A stretch of 64,000 bases of DNA from Streptomyces sp. NBC_01296 (GTDB lineage Bacteria > Actinomycetota > Actinomycetes > Streptomycetales > Streptomycetaceae): contig NZ_CP130720.1 in the NCBI RefSeq assembly GCF_035984415.1, positions 5,704,001 to 5,768,000 of the forward strand, read 5' to 3'. Below, piece by piece: positions 1-7,471 of the stretch. Positions within the stretch are counted from its first letter, which is position 1. Each line of letters opens with the position of its first letter. Below the pieces are notes generated by a model. That model worked only from the letters and a program-made list of their open reading frames with translations, did not search any database and was not told the origin of the DNA. The position numbers and the translations under genes were made by a program.

Positions 1-189
1 CTCGACAAGGACTGGCTCTGGGAGGACTGGCAGGACGCCCTCGACGAAACCGAGGTCGAGGACTGCCGCTGGACCCCGTGCTTCGACTGCGGCGTGTGCC
101 CGCAGATGGACACGCACATCCAGATCGGCCCGACGGGCCAGAAGCTGCTCCCGCTGAGCGTGGTGGGCGGCGGTCCCCAGAAGGCGTGA
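1..189 (+). CDS. B12-binding radical SAM protein, C-terminal end only
   Basis: The reading frame is open from the first base and ends at TGA 187-189, so only the last 62 residues are present. They contain a Cys-rich tail (CRWTPCFDCGVCPQMD) typical of the C-terminus of the TIGR03960-type B12-binding radical SAM family. The catalytic CxxxCxxC and cobalamin domains would lie upstream of the window. In Streptomyces this gene normally precedes a DUF2344/TIGR03936 radical SAM-associated gene, which is present here at 1381-2202 and supports the call. The exact reaction of the family is not established. It is often grouped with YgiQ-like proteins. Confidence 0.8.
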   Translation, partial: LDKDWLWEDWQDALDETEVEDCRWTPCFDCGVCPQMDTHIQIGPTGQKLLPLSVVGGGPQKA

Positions 190-198
190 GTCGGTGCG

Positions 199-235
199 GA
201 TGTCCCCCTGTCGCAAGACGGGGGGACATCGGCGT
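199..235 (+). terminator. Hairpin terminator after the radical SAM gene
   Basis: A perfect 10-bp stem (GATGTCCCCC at 199-208 pairs with GGGGGACATC at 221-230) encloses an 11-12 nt loop and is followed by a short T-containing stretch. It sits 10 bases after the stop codon and before the gene at 315. Confidence 0.6.
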
Positions 236-314
236 TTCTGCGGTGCGGGCGGTCGCCGACCGACCGGAGGCTTCCCGTCGCAACGGTTGGGGGGCTCCGG
301 GTGTCCTTACGGGT

Positions 315-1295
315 ATGGAACTTGAGAAGCCGCGGGACGGGGGGAGTGGCGAGGGCTGCCTCGTGGGGGTCGTCCGGGTGCCCGTCAAGATCGTGGCGTT
401 GATCGTCGTACTGCCCGTACGGGTGGTTTGGGATCTGCTCGTCGCGTTCGGGCAGGCCGTTCAGCGGCATGTGCTGGGTCCCTTCTCCGTGTACGTCCTC
501 CAGCCGGTGCTGCGCGGGATCGGCTGGGTGCTGACCGTGCTGCTCAAGCTGGTGTTCGTCTGGCCCTGGGTCGGGTTGGGGCGGTATGTGCTCCGGCCGG
601 TGTACGAGCATCTCGTCGCTCCCGTCGGGCGGGCCCTGTACGCGTACCTCCTGCGCCCGCTCGGTGAGGCGCTGTCCTGGATCGGGCGCGGCGGGATGCG
701 GTATCTGCTCGCCCCGCTGGCCAAGGGCGTGATGTGGCTCGCATGGGCACTCTGCATGACCCTGTTCGTCTGGCCCTGGGTGGGGCTGTGGCGGTACGTG
801 CTCGCACCCGTCGGGCGGGGGCTCGCTTGGGTGGCTGCGGTTTTCCACCGGTACGTGCTCACCCCGGTCGGGCAGGGACTGGCCGTCCTCGGCTCCGTGG
901 TCTACCGGTATCTGCTGCGGCCCGTAGGGGTCGGGGTGTACGCGTACGTGCTCGTGCCCCTCGGGCAGGCGCTCGTCTGGGCCTGGCACGTCGCCGGGCG
1001 GATCGTGCGGGCCGTGTGGCGCGGGGTCCGGCTGGTCGGGTGGGTGCTCGTGGGCCGGCCCGTGTCGCAGGTGTACCGGCACGTGCTGAAGCCGGTCGGA
1101 CATGTCGTACGGGAGGTGTGGCGCACCGTCCGCGCCACCGTCCGCGAGGTCCGGGCCGACGTGCGAAAGGTGCTGTTCGGGGTCCCCGGCCGGGAACCGG
1201 CGAGGTCACGGGCGCGTACTCTGGGTAGTACGACAGCCGCAGGCACAAACGCGCCCGCCCCCGAGATCTCCCTGCACGAACAGAAGCAGGGGTGA
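315..1295 (+). CDS. Amphipathic-repeat membrane-associated protein, function unknown
   Basis: This 326-residue protein has no family I can name. ATG 315 was chosen because the longer frame back to base 78 runs through the upstream gene and terminator. Residues about 20-270 are built from roughly ten diverged copies of a short unit of the form (R/A)Y(V/L)L-x-P(V/L)G-x-(A/G)(L/V), for example RYVLAPVGRGL, RYVLTPVGQGL and RYLLRPVGVGV. The block FVWPWVGL occurs twice. The units are rich in Val, Leu, Trp and Tyr with regularly spaced Arg. That fits amphipathic or re-entrant helices lying on a membrane better than ordinary transmembrane helices. The C-terminus is basic (VREVWRTVRATVREVRADVRK) and then low-complexity. 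It lies between two radical SAM-linked genes on the same strand. Repeat geometry is seen in the sequence; membrane association is inference. Confidence 0.75.
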   Translation: MELEKPRDGGSGEGCLVGVVRVPVKIVALIVVLPVRVVWDLLVAFGQAVQRHVLGPFSVYVLQPVLRGIGWVLTVLLKLVFVWPWVGLGRYVLRPVYEHLVAPVGRALYAYLLRPLGEALSWIGRGGMRYLLAPLAKGVMWLAWALCMTLFVWPWVGLWRYVLAPVGRGLAWVAAVFHRYVLTPVGQGLAVLGSVVYRYLLRPVGVGVYAYVLVPLGQALVWAWHVAGRIVRAVWRGVRLVGWVLVGRPVSQVYRHVLKPVGHVVREVWRTVRATVREVRADVRKVLFGVPGREPARSRARTLGSTTAAGTNAPAPEISLHEQKQG

Positions 1296-1380
1296 GCCGG
1301 AGGGCACGGTGTGGCCGGCCGGCTCACCAGACCTCAGGGCGACGCGCGAGCCGCGGAGCCCCGCACAAGGAGAAGAACCA

Positions 1381-2202
1381 CTGGGCAAGCGACAGCCCGA
1401 AGGCCCACCCCCCGCACCGGTGGTGCAGCGCATCCGACTGCGCTACACCAAGCGCGGGCGCCTCCGGTTCACCAGCCACCGAGACTTCCAGCGCGCGTTC
1501 GAGCGGGCCCTGCGCCGCGCCGAGGTGCCCATGGCGTACTCGGCGGGCTTCACCCCGCACCCCCGCGTCTCGTACGCGAACGCCGCGCCGACCGGCACCG
1601 GCAGCGAGGCCGAGTACCTCGAGATCGCTCTCGCCGAGCCCCGCGACCCCGACAAGCTCCGCGAGCTGCTCGACGAGTCGATGCCGCTCGGCCTCGACAT
1701 CATCGAAGCCGTCGAGGCCCGTACCTCCGGGCTCGCCGACCGGCTGACGGCCTCCGTGTGGGAGCTGCGGCTGGAGGGCGTGGAGGTCGCCGACGCCGAG
1801 CGCGCCGTCGAGGCCTTCCTCGCCGCCGAGGAGGTCGAGGTGCAGCGCCGCACCAAGAACGGCATGCGCAGCTTCGACACCCGCGGAGCCGTAGTGAGCC
1901 TCGAGGCGGTTCCTGCCCCGGCTGATAGGCCGCTGGACAATGCCTGTGCGATACTGCGGCTGGTTGTTCGGCATCTGACACCTGCCGTGCGACCCGACGA
2001 CGTCCTGTCCGGTCTCCGAGCTGTGGCCGACCTGGCGCCGCCGGTCCCCGCAGCGGTGACCAGGCTGGCGCAGGGGCTCTTCGACGAGGAGTCCGGCACG
2101 GTGACCGACCCGCTCGCGCCCGACCGCGAGGCTGTCACGGCCGCCCCACCCACGGCCGCCGTAGCCGCCGACGCGAAGGCGCCGGAAGGTCCCGCCGCGT
2201 AG
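1381..2202 (+). CDS. TIGR03936/DUF2344 radical SAM-associated protein
   Basis: The protein contains the family core starting VQRIRLRYTKRGRLRFTSHRDFQRAFERALRRA and FTPHPRVSYANA, so the DUF2344 (TIGR03936) assignment is firm. The family is genetically linked to the upstream B12-binding radical SAM gene and is sometimes fused to it. Its biochemical role is unknown. The start is uncertain. The best ribosome-binding site (AAGGAG at 1367-1372) lies eight bases before a CTG codon at 1381, and that start gives 273 residues. The alternatives are GTG 1420, which has no good ribosome-binding site and starts just before the conserved core, and GTG 1309. The C-terminal 40 residues are Ala/Pro-rich and probably disordered. 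Confidence 0.85.
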   Translation: MGKRQPEGPPPAPVVQRIRLRYTKRGRLRFTSHRDFQRAFERALRRAEVPMAYSAGFTPHPRVSYANAAPTGTGSEAEYLEIALAEPRDPDKLRELLDESMPLGLDIIEAVEARTSGLADRLTASVWELRLEGVEVADAERAVEAFLAAEEVEVQRRTKNGMRSFDTRGAVVSLEAVPAPADRPLDNACAILRLVVRHLTPAVRPDDVLSGLRAVADLAPPVPAAVTRLAQGLFDEESGTVTDPLAPDREAVTAAPPTAAVAADAKAPEGPAA

Positions 2203-2436
2203 GGATCGTCGTCGTCGCGCAGCCCTGGCACTCGGGAGCCACCTGGGTCGGGCCGCGCAATGACCTGAAGACTTCCGCCAGGCCGTACGGACAACACGTA
2301 CGGAACCGGCGGCCATGGACTACAGCTCCCGTGTGGCGAACGCGCCCCGGAGGCCGGTTCCGCGCTGATCGCGCGGGGCCGTGCCGGACCGGAAGTCAGC
2401 CGCGGCGCCCGGGAGCGTGACGGGAGAACCGCCCGC

Positions 2437-5400
2437 ATGCTCAACAACGAAACCAACAACACCACCGGTGGCGCCGACAGTGGCAGCCCGAGCGACAACC
2501 TGCCTCCGCGCAGGCGTCGCCGTGCAGCGTCGCGGCCCGCCGGCCCGCCCGGCGAGGCCGCCACCCCGGCCGCCGAGGTGACCGAGGCCGCTCCGGCCGC
2601 CCCCGCCGCCGCCGTCGAGGAGGCCGCTCCGGCCGCCGCCCCGGCCCGTACCCGCCGCCGCGCGACCCGCGCCGCGGCCGCCGCCGAGGCCCCTGCCGCC
2701 GAGGTCGCCCCGGCCGTCGCCCCGGCCGCCGAGGAGGCTGTGGCTCCCGCGCCGCGTGCCCGTCGTCGTGCCACCCGTGCCGTGGCCGCTCCTGAGGCTC
2801 CGGCCGCCGCCGAGGCCCCTGCCGCCGAGGTCGCCCCGGCCGTCGCCCCGGCCGCCGAGGAGGCTGTGGCTCCCGCGCCGCGTGCCCGTCGTCGTGCCAC
2901 CCGTGCCGTGGCCGCTCCTGAGGCTCCGGCTGCCGCTGAGGTCGTCGTCGAGGCTGCTGCTCCGGCTGCTCCGGTGGTCGAGGAGGCTGTGGCTCCCGCG
3001 CCGCGTGCCCGTCGTCGTGCCACCCGTGCCGTGGCCGCTCCTGAGGCTCCGGCTGCCGCCGAGGTCGTCGTCGAGGCTGCTGCTCCGGCTGCTCCGGTGG
3101 TCGAGGAGGCTGTGGCTCCCGCGCCGCGTGCCCGCCGCCGTGCCACCCGCGCCGTCGCCGCCCCCGAGGCGCCCGCCGCCGAGCCCGTCGTGGAGGAGGC
3201 CGCTCCCAAGGCCACCGTCACCGTCGCCGACGCCGTGGACTCCCCGAAGCGCGGCGGCCGCCGCCGCGCCACCCGCTCCGCGGCCTCCGCCGCTCCGGCC
3301 ACCCAGGCCGCCCCGGTCGAGCCCGCCGCCGAGGAGGAGCCCGCCGCCCCGGCTCGTGGCCGTCGCGCCGCGCGCCCCGCCGTGGCCGTGTTCCAGGCCC
3401 CGGTCTTCACCGAGCCGATGTTCCAGACCCCGGAGACCGCCGCCATGGCCGCCGCGGCCGCCGCCGCAGCCGTCGAGGCGGAAGAGGTCGAGGAGGAGGA
3501 CGAACTCGAGGCCGAAGCCGAGACCGTCCAGGCCCCCGCCCCGCAGCCGACCGGCCGTCGCCGGCGCCGTGGCCGCGGTGCGGTCGAGGCCGCCCCGGCC
3601 GCCGAGTCCGCGCCGGTGTCCCTGGCCGACGTGGAGCGCATCGAGGACGAGGCCGAGGCCGCCGAGCTCGACGAAGAGGCTGCCGAGTTCGAAGAGGGTG
3701 ACGAGAGCGGCGAGCGCCCCTCCCGCCGCCGCCGTCGTGGCGGCCGCCGCCGTCGCCGCGGCGAGGCCGCCGACCTGGACGAGTCTGCCGAGGACGAGGC
3801 CGAGGCGGAGGCCGCCGAGCAGGAGACGGGCGAGGAAGAGGACTCCACCGAGGAGGACGACGAGGAGAGCGGCGCCCTGGGCTCCAGCTCCAGCCGTCGT
3901 CGCCGTCGCCGTCGCCGCCGCAGCGGTGAGCCCGCCGATGCCACGGCCGAGGGCGAAGCGGGCGAGGACGACGGCGTACGCACCGTCGTCAAGGTCCGCG
4001 AGCCGCGCCCGGCGCGCGAGAAGGCCGAGCCGTCCGACGAGGTGCAGTCCATCAAGGGCTCGACCCGTCTGGAGGCGAAGAAGCAGCGCCGCCGCGAGGG
4101 CCGCGAGCAGGGCCGCCGCCGCGTGCCGATCATCACCGAGGCCGAGTTCCTGGCCCGCCGTGAGGCCGTCGAGCGCGTCATGGTCGTCCGCCAGGCCGGC
4201 GAGCGCACCCAGATCGGCGTCCTCGAGGACAACGTGCTCGTCGAGCACTACGTCAACAAGGAAGAAGCCACCTCGTACGTCGGCAACGTCTACCTGGGCA
4301 AGGTCCAGAACGTGCTGCCGTCGATGGAGGCCGCCTTCATCGACATCGGCAAGGGCCGCAACGCCGTCCTGTACGCCGGCGAGGTCAACTTCGAGGCGCT
4401 CGGCATGGCCAACGGGCCGCGCCGCATCGAGTCCGCCCTCAAGTCCGGCCAGTCGGTCCTGGTGCAGGTCACCAAGGACCCGATCGGCCACAAGGGCGCC
4501 CGCCTGACCAGCCAGGTCTCGCTGCCCGGCCGCTACCTGGTCTACGTGCCCGAGGGCTCGATGACCGGTATCAGCCGCAAGCTGCCCGACACCGAGCGCG
4601 CGCGCCTGAAGACCATCCTCAAGAAGATCGTCCCCGAGGACGCGGGCGTCATCGTGCGCACCGCCGCCGAGGGCGCGAGCGAGGACGAGCTGCGCCGCGA
4701 CGTCGAGCGCCTGCAGGCCCAGTGGGAGGACATCCAGAAGAAGTCGAAGCAGATCTCGACCTCTTCGCCGAGCCTGCTGTACGGCGAGCCGGACATGACC
4801 GTCCGCGTCGTGCGCGACATCTTCAACGAGGACTTCTCGAAGGTCATCGTCAGCGGTGACACCGCCTGGGAGACCATCCACGGCTACGTGAACCACGTGG
4901 CCCCGGACCTGGCCGACCGGCTGTCGCGCTGGACCTCCGAGGTCGACGTCTTCGCGACGTACCGGATCGACGAGCAGCTCGCCAAGGCGCTCGACCGCAA
5001 GGTGTGGCTGCCCTCGGGCGGTTCCCTCGTGATCGACAAGACCGAGGCGATGATCGTCATCGACGTCAACACCGGCAAGTTCACCGGTCAGGGCGGCAAC
5101 CTCGAAGAGACCGTCACCAGGAACAACCTGGAGGCGGCCGAGGAGATCGTGCGCCAGCTGCGGCTGCGTGACCTCGGCGGCATCGTCGTCATCGACTTCA
5201 TCGACATGGTCCTGGAGTCCAACCGCGACCTGGTCCTGCGGCGGATGCTGGAGTGCCTGGGCCGTGACCGTACGAAGCACCAGGTCGCCGAGGTGACCTC
5301 GCTGGGCCTGGTCCAGATGACCCGCAAGCGGGTGGGCCAGGGCCTGCTGGAGTCCTTCTCCGAGACCTGTGTCCACTGCAACGGGCGCGGTGTGATCGTG

Positions 5401-6438
5401 CACATGGAGATTCCGACCGCGGTCGGCGGCGGTGGCAACGGCAAGCGCGCCAAGCGTCGCGGCGGCCGCGGTCACGAGCACGACCACGAGATCGAGGGTG
5501 TCGAGACCGTCGAGGTCCTCGAAGCCGAGACCGAGGCCGAGGTGGCCGCCGAGCTCGCAGCGCCGGTGGCGCTGCCCGAGCCGGCGTTCGTCGCGGACGA
5601 GGAGCTCTACGGCAGCCCGGCGGAGGCGGAGGCCGCGGCCGGCCTGAGCGGCCGTCGCAACCGTCGTCGTGCCACCCGCAAGGCGACCGCTCCGGCGGGT
5701 GCCCCGCGCGGTGCGGCCGCCCCGGCGCCGGCCCCCGTGGCCGAGCCCGTGGTCGAGGACGTCGTGGAGCCGGTCGTCGAGGCCGCTCCGGTGACCGAGC
5801 CGGCCGACACGGTGCTGGAGCCGGCCGCCGAGGTCGTCGCGGAGGCCGTGGAGGCCGCCGAGACGGTCGAGGCCGCGCCCAAGGGCCGTACCCGTCGCCG
5901 TGCCACCCGCAAGGCCACGGCCCCGGCGGGTGCCCCGGCTGCGGCCGAGGCCGCCCCGGAGCCCGAGCCGGTCGTCCCGGCCGCCCCCGAGCCCGTCGTG
6001 GAGGCGGAGCCCGAGCCGGTCGCCGAGGCGCCGGCCGCGCAGGCCCCCGTGGCGGAGGCCGCACCGGCCCGTCCGCGTCGGCGTGCCACCCGCAAGGCCA
6101 CCGCACCCGCCGGTTCCCCGGCAGGCGCGGCGGAGGCTGCCGTCCTGGTCGTCGAGACCGCCGCCGCCGAGCCCGAGGCCGCCCCGGCCCCGGCCGAGGC
6201 AGCGGAGGCCGCAGAGGCCGAGGAGGCCGCCCCGGCGGCCAAGAAGGCGGTCCGCAAGACGGCCGCCAAGAAGGCCCCGGCGAAGAAGGCCACCGCCGCC
6301 AAGAAGGCGACGGCCGCCAAGAAGACCGTCGCGAAGAAGGCGACGGCCAAGAAGACCGTGGCGAAGCGGGCGACGAAGAAGACCGCGGCTGCCGAGCAGC
6401 AGTCGCAGCCGTCCGTCTCGGCTCCGACCGAAGCCTGA
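2437..6438 (+). CDS. rne: Ribonuclease E/G with long disordered arms
   Basis: A 1333-residue single-strand endoribonuclease for mRNA decay and rRNA/tRNA maturation. The catalytic region is central. An S1-like RNA-binding segment starts near residue 580, and the DNase I-like site lies near residues 871-925 with Asp residues in MIVIDVNTGKF and GGIVVIDFIDM. A zinc-link CxxC (CVHCNGRG) lies near residue 978. The family core is about 500 residues. The rest is low complexity. The N-terminal arm (1-570) is Ala/Pro/Glu with five RRRATR motifs, part of it encoded by near-identical tandem DNA repeats, followed by Arg- and acid-rich blocks. The C-terminal arm has three RRRATRKATAPAG copies and ends in a Lys/Ala tail (repeated AAKK/AKKT) resembling histone H1. 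The arms probably bind RNA or partner proteins, as in Streptomyces RNase ES. ATG 2437 follows a GGGAGAA site. The 234 bases upstream show no other gene. Confidence 0.97.
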   Translation: MLNNETNNTTGGADSGSPSDNLPPRRRRRAASRPAGPPGEAATPAAEVTEAAPAAPAAAVEEAAPAAAPARTRRRATRAAAAAEAPAAEVAPAVAPAAEEAVAPAPRARRRATRAVAAPEAPAAAEAPAAEVAPAVAPAAEEAVAPAPRARRRATRAVAAPEAPAAAEVVVEAAAPAAPVVEEAVAPAPRARRRATRAVAAPEAPAAAEVVVEAAAPAAPVVEEAVAPAPRARRRATRAVAAPEAPAAEPVVEEAAPKATVTVADAVDSPKRGGRRRATRSAASAAPATQAAPVEPAAEEEPAAPARGRRAARPAVAVFQAPVFTEPMFQTPETAAMAAAAAAAAVEAEEVEEEDELEAEAETVQAPAPQPTGRRRRRGRGAVEAAPAAESAPVSLADVERIEDEAEAAELDEEAAEFEEGDESGERPSRRRRRGGRRRRRGEAADLDESAEDEAEAEAAEQETGEEEDSTEEDDEESGALGSSSSRRRRRRRRRSGEPADATAEGEAGEDDGVRTVVKVREPRPAREKAEPSDEVQSIKGSTRLEAKKQRRREGREQGRRRVPIITEAEFLARREAVERVMVVRQAGERTQIGVLEDNVLVEHYVNKEEATSYVGNVYLGKVQNVLPSMEAAFIDIGKGRNAVLYAGEVNFEALGMANGPRRIESALKSGQSVLVQVTKDPIGHKGARLTSQVSLPGRYLVYVPEGSMTGISRKLPDTERARLKTILKKIVPEDAGVIVRTAAEGASEDELRRDVERLQAQWEDIQKKSKQISTSSPSLLYGEPDMTVRVVRDIFNEDFSKVIVSGDTAWETIHGYVNHVAPDLADRLSRWTSEVDVFATYRIDEQLAKALDRKVWLPSGGSLVIDKTEAMIVIDVNTGKFTGQGGNLEETVTRNNLEAAEEIVRQLRLRDLGGIVVIDFIDMVLESNRDLVLRRMLECLGRDRTKHQVAEVTSLGLVQMTRKRVGQGLLESFSETCVHCNGRGVIVHMEIPTAVGGGGNGKRAKRRGGRGHEHDHEIEGVETVEVLEAETEAEVAAELAAPVALPEPAFVADEELYGSPAEAEAAAGLSGRRNRRRATRKATAPAGAPRGAAAPAPAPVAEPVVEDVVEPVVEAAPVTEPADTVLEPAAEVVAEAVEAAETVEAAPKGRTRRRATRKATAPAGAPAAAEAAPEPEPVVPAAPEPVVEAEPEPVAEAPAAQAPVAEAAPARPRRRATRKATAPAGSPAGAAEAAVLVVETAAAEPEAAPAPAEAAEAAEAEEAAPAAKKAVRKTAAKKAPAKKATAAKKATAAKKTVAKKATAKKTVAKRATKKTAAAEQQSQPSVSAPTEA
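2686..3170 (+). repeat. Tandem 123-126 bp repeats inside rne
   Basis: Four head-to-tail copies are anchored by the shared run GAGGAGGCTGTGGCTCCCGC at 2731, 2857, 2980 and 3103, giving periods of 126, 123 and 123 bp. Copies one and two share the segment starting GAGGCCCCTGCC at 2686 and 2812. Each encodes about 41 residues containing PAPRARRRATRAVAAPEAPA. Near-identity at the DNA level, including unusually frequent GCT codons, points to recent duplication or gene conversion. Confidence 0.9.
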
Positions 6439-6450
6439 TCCGCTGCACGC

Positions 6451-6480
6451 CGTGGGCCCCGCCGAGAGGCGGGGCCCACG
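6451..6480 (+). terminator. Terminator after rne
   Basis: A perfect 13-bp G+C stem (CGTGGGCCCCGCC paired with GGCGGGGCCCACG) with a GAGA tetraloop starts 12 bases after the rne stop. There is no U tract, as is common in Streptomyces. It separates rne from the rplU promoter. Confidence 0.75.
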
Positions 6481-6497
6481 GCCGTGCGGGGCCCGGT

Positions 6498-6526
6498 TTG
6501 ACCCTCCGGAACCGGCCCCGTAACCT
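6498..6526 (+). promoter_or_regulatory. HrdB-type promoter for rplU-rpmA
   Basis: TTGACC (6498-6503) and TAACCT (6521-6526) are separated by 17 bases, close to the main vegetative sigma consensus. Transcription would start near 6533, giving an untranslated leader of about 170 bases before the rplU GTG. Confidence 0.7.
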
Positions 6527-6705
6527 AGACCGTCGGCATGTCCTAGATGATTGCGTCTAGTGCGCGTCGCGCTCCTGAGCACCTTCCTCCGGCCGGGCAC
6601 CGCCCGCAGGAGAGGCCGCTCGTCCAATCCGGATCCGTACGGGCCCCAGGCCCGTCTGAGCGGCTGGCTTCAGGAGCATCCGTCCCGAGTGAGAGAGAGA
6701 TCCGC

Positions 6706-7026
6706 GTGTACGCCATCGTGCGCAGCGGTGGTCGCCAGCACAAGGTTGCTGTTGGTGACATCGTTGAGGTTGACAAGATTTCCACTGCCAAGGTTGGCGA
6801 CACGGTCGAGCTCTCGACCCTGCTCGTTGTCGACGGCGACGCCGTGACCAGCGACCCGTGGGTGCTGGCCGGGATCAAGGTCCAGGCCGAGATCGTGGAC
6901 CACCACAAGGGCGCCAAGATCGACATCCTGCGCTACAAGAACAAGACCGGCTACCGCCGTCGCCAGGGTCACCGCCAGCAGTACACGGCGATCAAGGTCA
7001 CCGGTATCCCCACGGCTGCGAAGTAA
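6706..7026 (+). CDS. rplU: Ribosomal protein L21 (bL21)
   Basis: A 106-residue protein matching bacterial L21 over its full length (YAIVRSGGRQHKV at the start, YRRRQGHRQ near the end). It is a 50S subunit protein that binds 23S rRNA. GTG 6706 gives the normal family length. The frame is open further upstream to 6547, but that extension has no L21 character. The site GAGAGAGA lies just before the start. It is followed 13 bases later by rpmA, the standard L21-L27 pair. The leader transcribed from the 6498 promoter is long and contains a small CTAGA/TCTAG inverted repeat at 6543-6560. Confidence 0.97.
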   Translation: MYAIVRSGGRQHKVAVGDIVEVDKISTAKVGDTVELSTLLVVDGDAVTSDPWVLAGIKVQAEIVDHHKGAKIDILRYKNKTGYRRRQGHRQQYTAIKVTGIPTAAK

Positions 7027-7039
7027 GAGGGACTGAGAC

Positions 7040-7294
7040 ATGGCACACAAGAAGGGCGCATCGTCCACCCGGAACGGGCGCGATTCCAACGCTCAGCGGC
7101 TCGGCGTGAAGCGCTTCGGCGGTCAGGTCGTTTCCGCTGGTGAGATCCTCGTCCGCCAGCGCGGCACCCACTTCCACCCGGGTTCGGGTGTCGGCCGTGG
7201 TGGCGACGACACGCTGTTCGCGCTGCAGGCCGGTGCCGTGCAGTTCGGCACGCACCGTGGCCGCAAGGTCGTCAACATCGTTCCGGCTGCCTGA
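7040..7294 (+). CDS. rpmA: Ribosomal protein L27 (bL27)
   Basis: An 84-residue protein that begins MAHKKGASSTRNGRDSN, diagnostic of L27, whose N-terminus reaches the peptidyl-transferase centre of the 50S subunit. There is no N-terminal extension that would need removal by a Prp-type protease. The ribosome-binding site GAGGGAC precedes the ATG. It is co-transcribed with rplU and lies upstream of obg, as in most bacteria. Confidence 0.98.
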   Translation: MAHKKGASSTRNGRDSNAQRLGVKRFGGQVVSAGEILVRQRGTHFHPGSGVGRGGDDTLFALQAGAVQFGTHRGRKVVNIVPAA

Positions 7295-7328
7295 TCCAGC
7301 TCCTGCTGATCAGCGGTACGTAACTTCC

Positions 7329-7383
7329 CGAGGGCGGATCTCAGCTCTTTCCGGCGCAAGCCGGGAAGAGAGGTCCGCCCTCG
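7329..7383 (+). terminator. Long hairpin between rpmA and obg
   Basis: An imperfect stem of about 24 bp (CGAGGGCGGA... pairing with ...GGTCCGCCCTCG) closes on a GCAA loop between 7355 and 7358. It lies 35 bases after the rpmA stop and could attenuate or terminate read-through into obg. There is no T tract. Confidence 0.65.
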
Positions 7384-7471
7384 GCGCGTTGGCACATAGG
7401 AACGCTTAGGCACGTTTAATGGGCAGCAAGGCCTGCCCGGGACATTCCCGTATGTATCTGGAGGAACAACC

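Noticed and set aside
2686..3170. CRISPR-like array
   Set aside because: The repeats are contiguous, 123-126 bp long, in frame inside rne, and have no unique spacers or cas genes nearby.
1443..6627. Very long minus-strand frames opposite rne and the DUF2344 gene (929 and 1435 codons)
   Set aside because: They are shadows of the GCN-rich plus-strand genes: composition is Arg/Ser/Ala or Gly/Leu/His low complexity with no domain, and rne has clear catalytic motifs.
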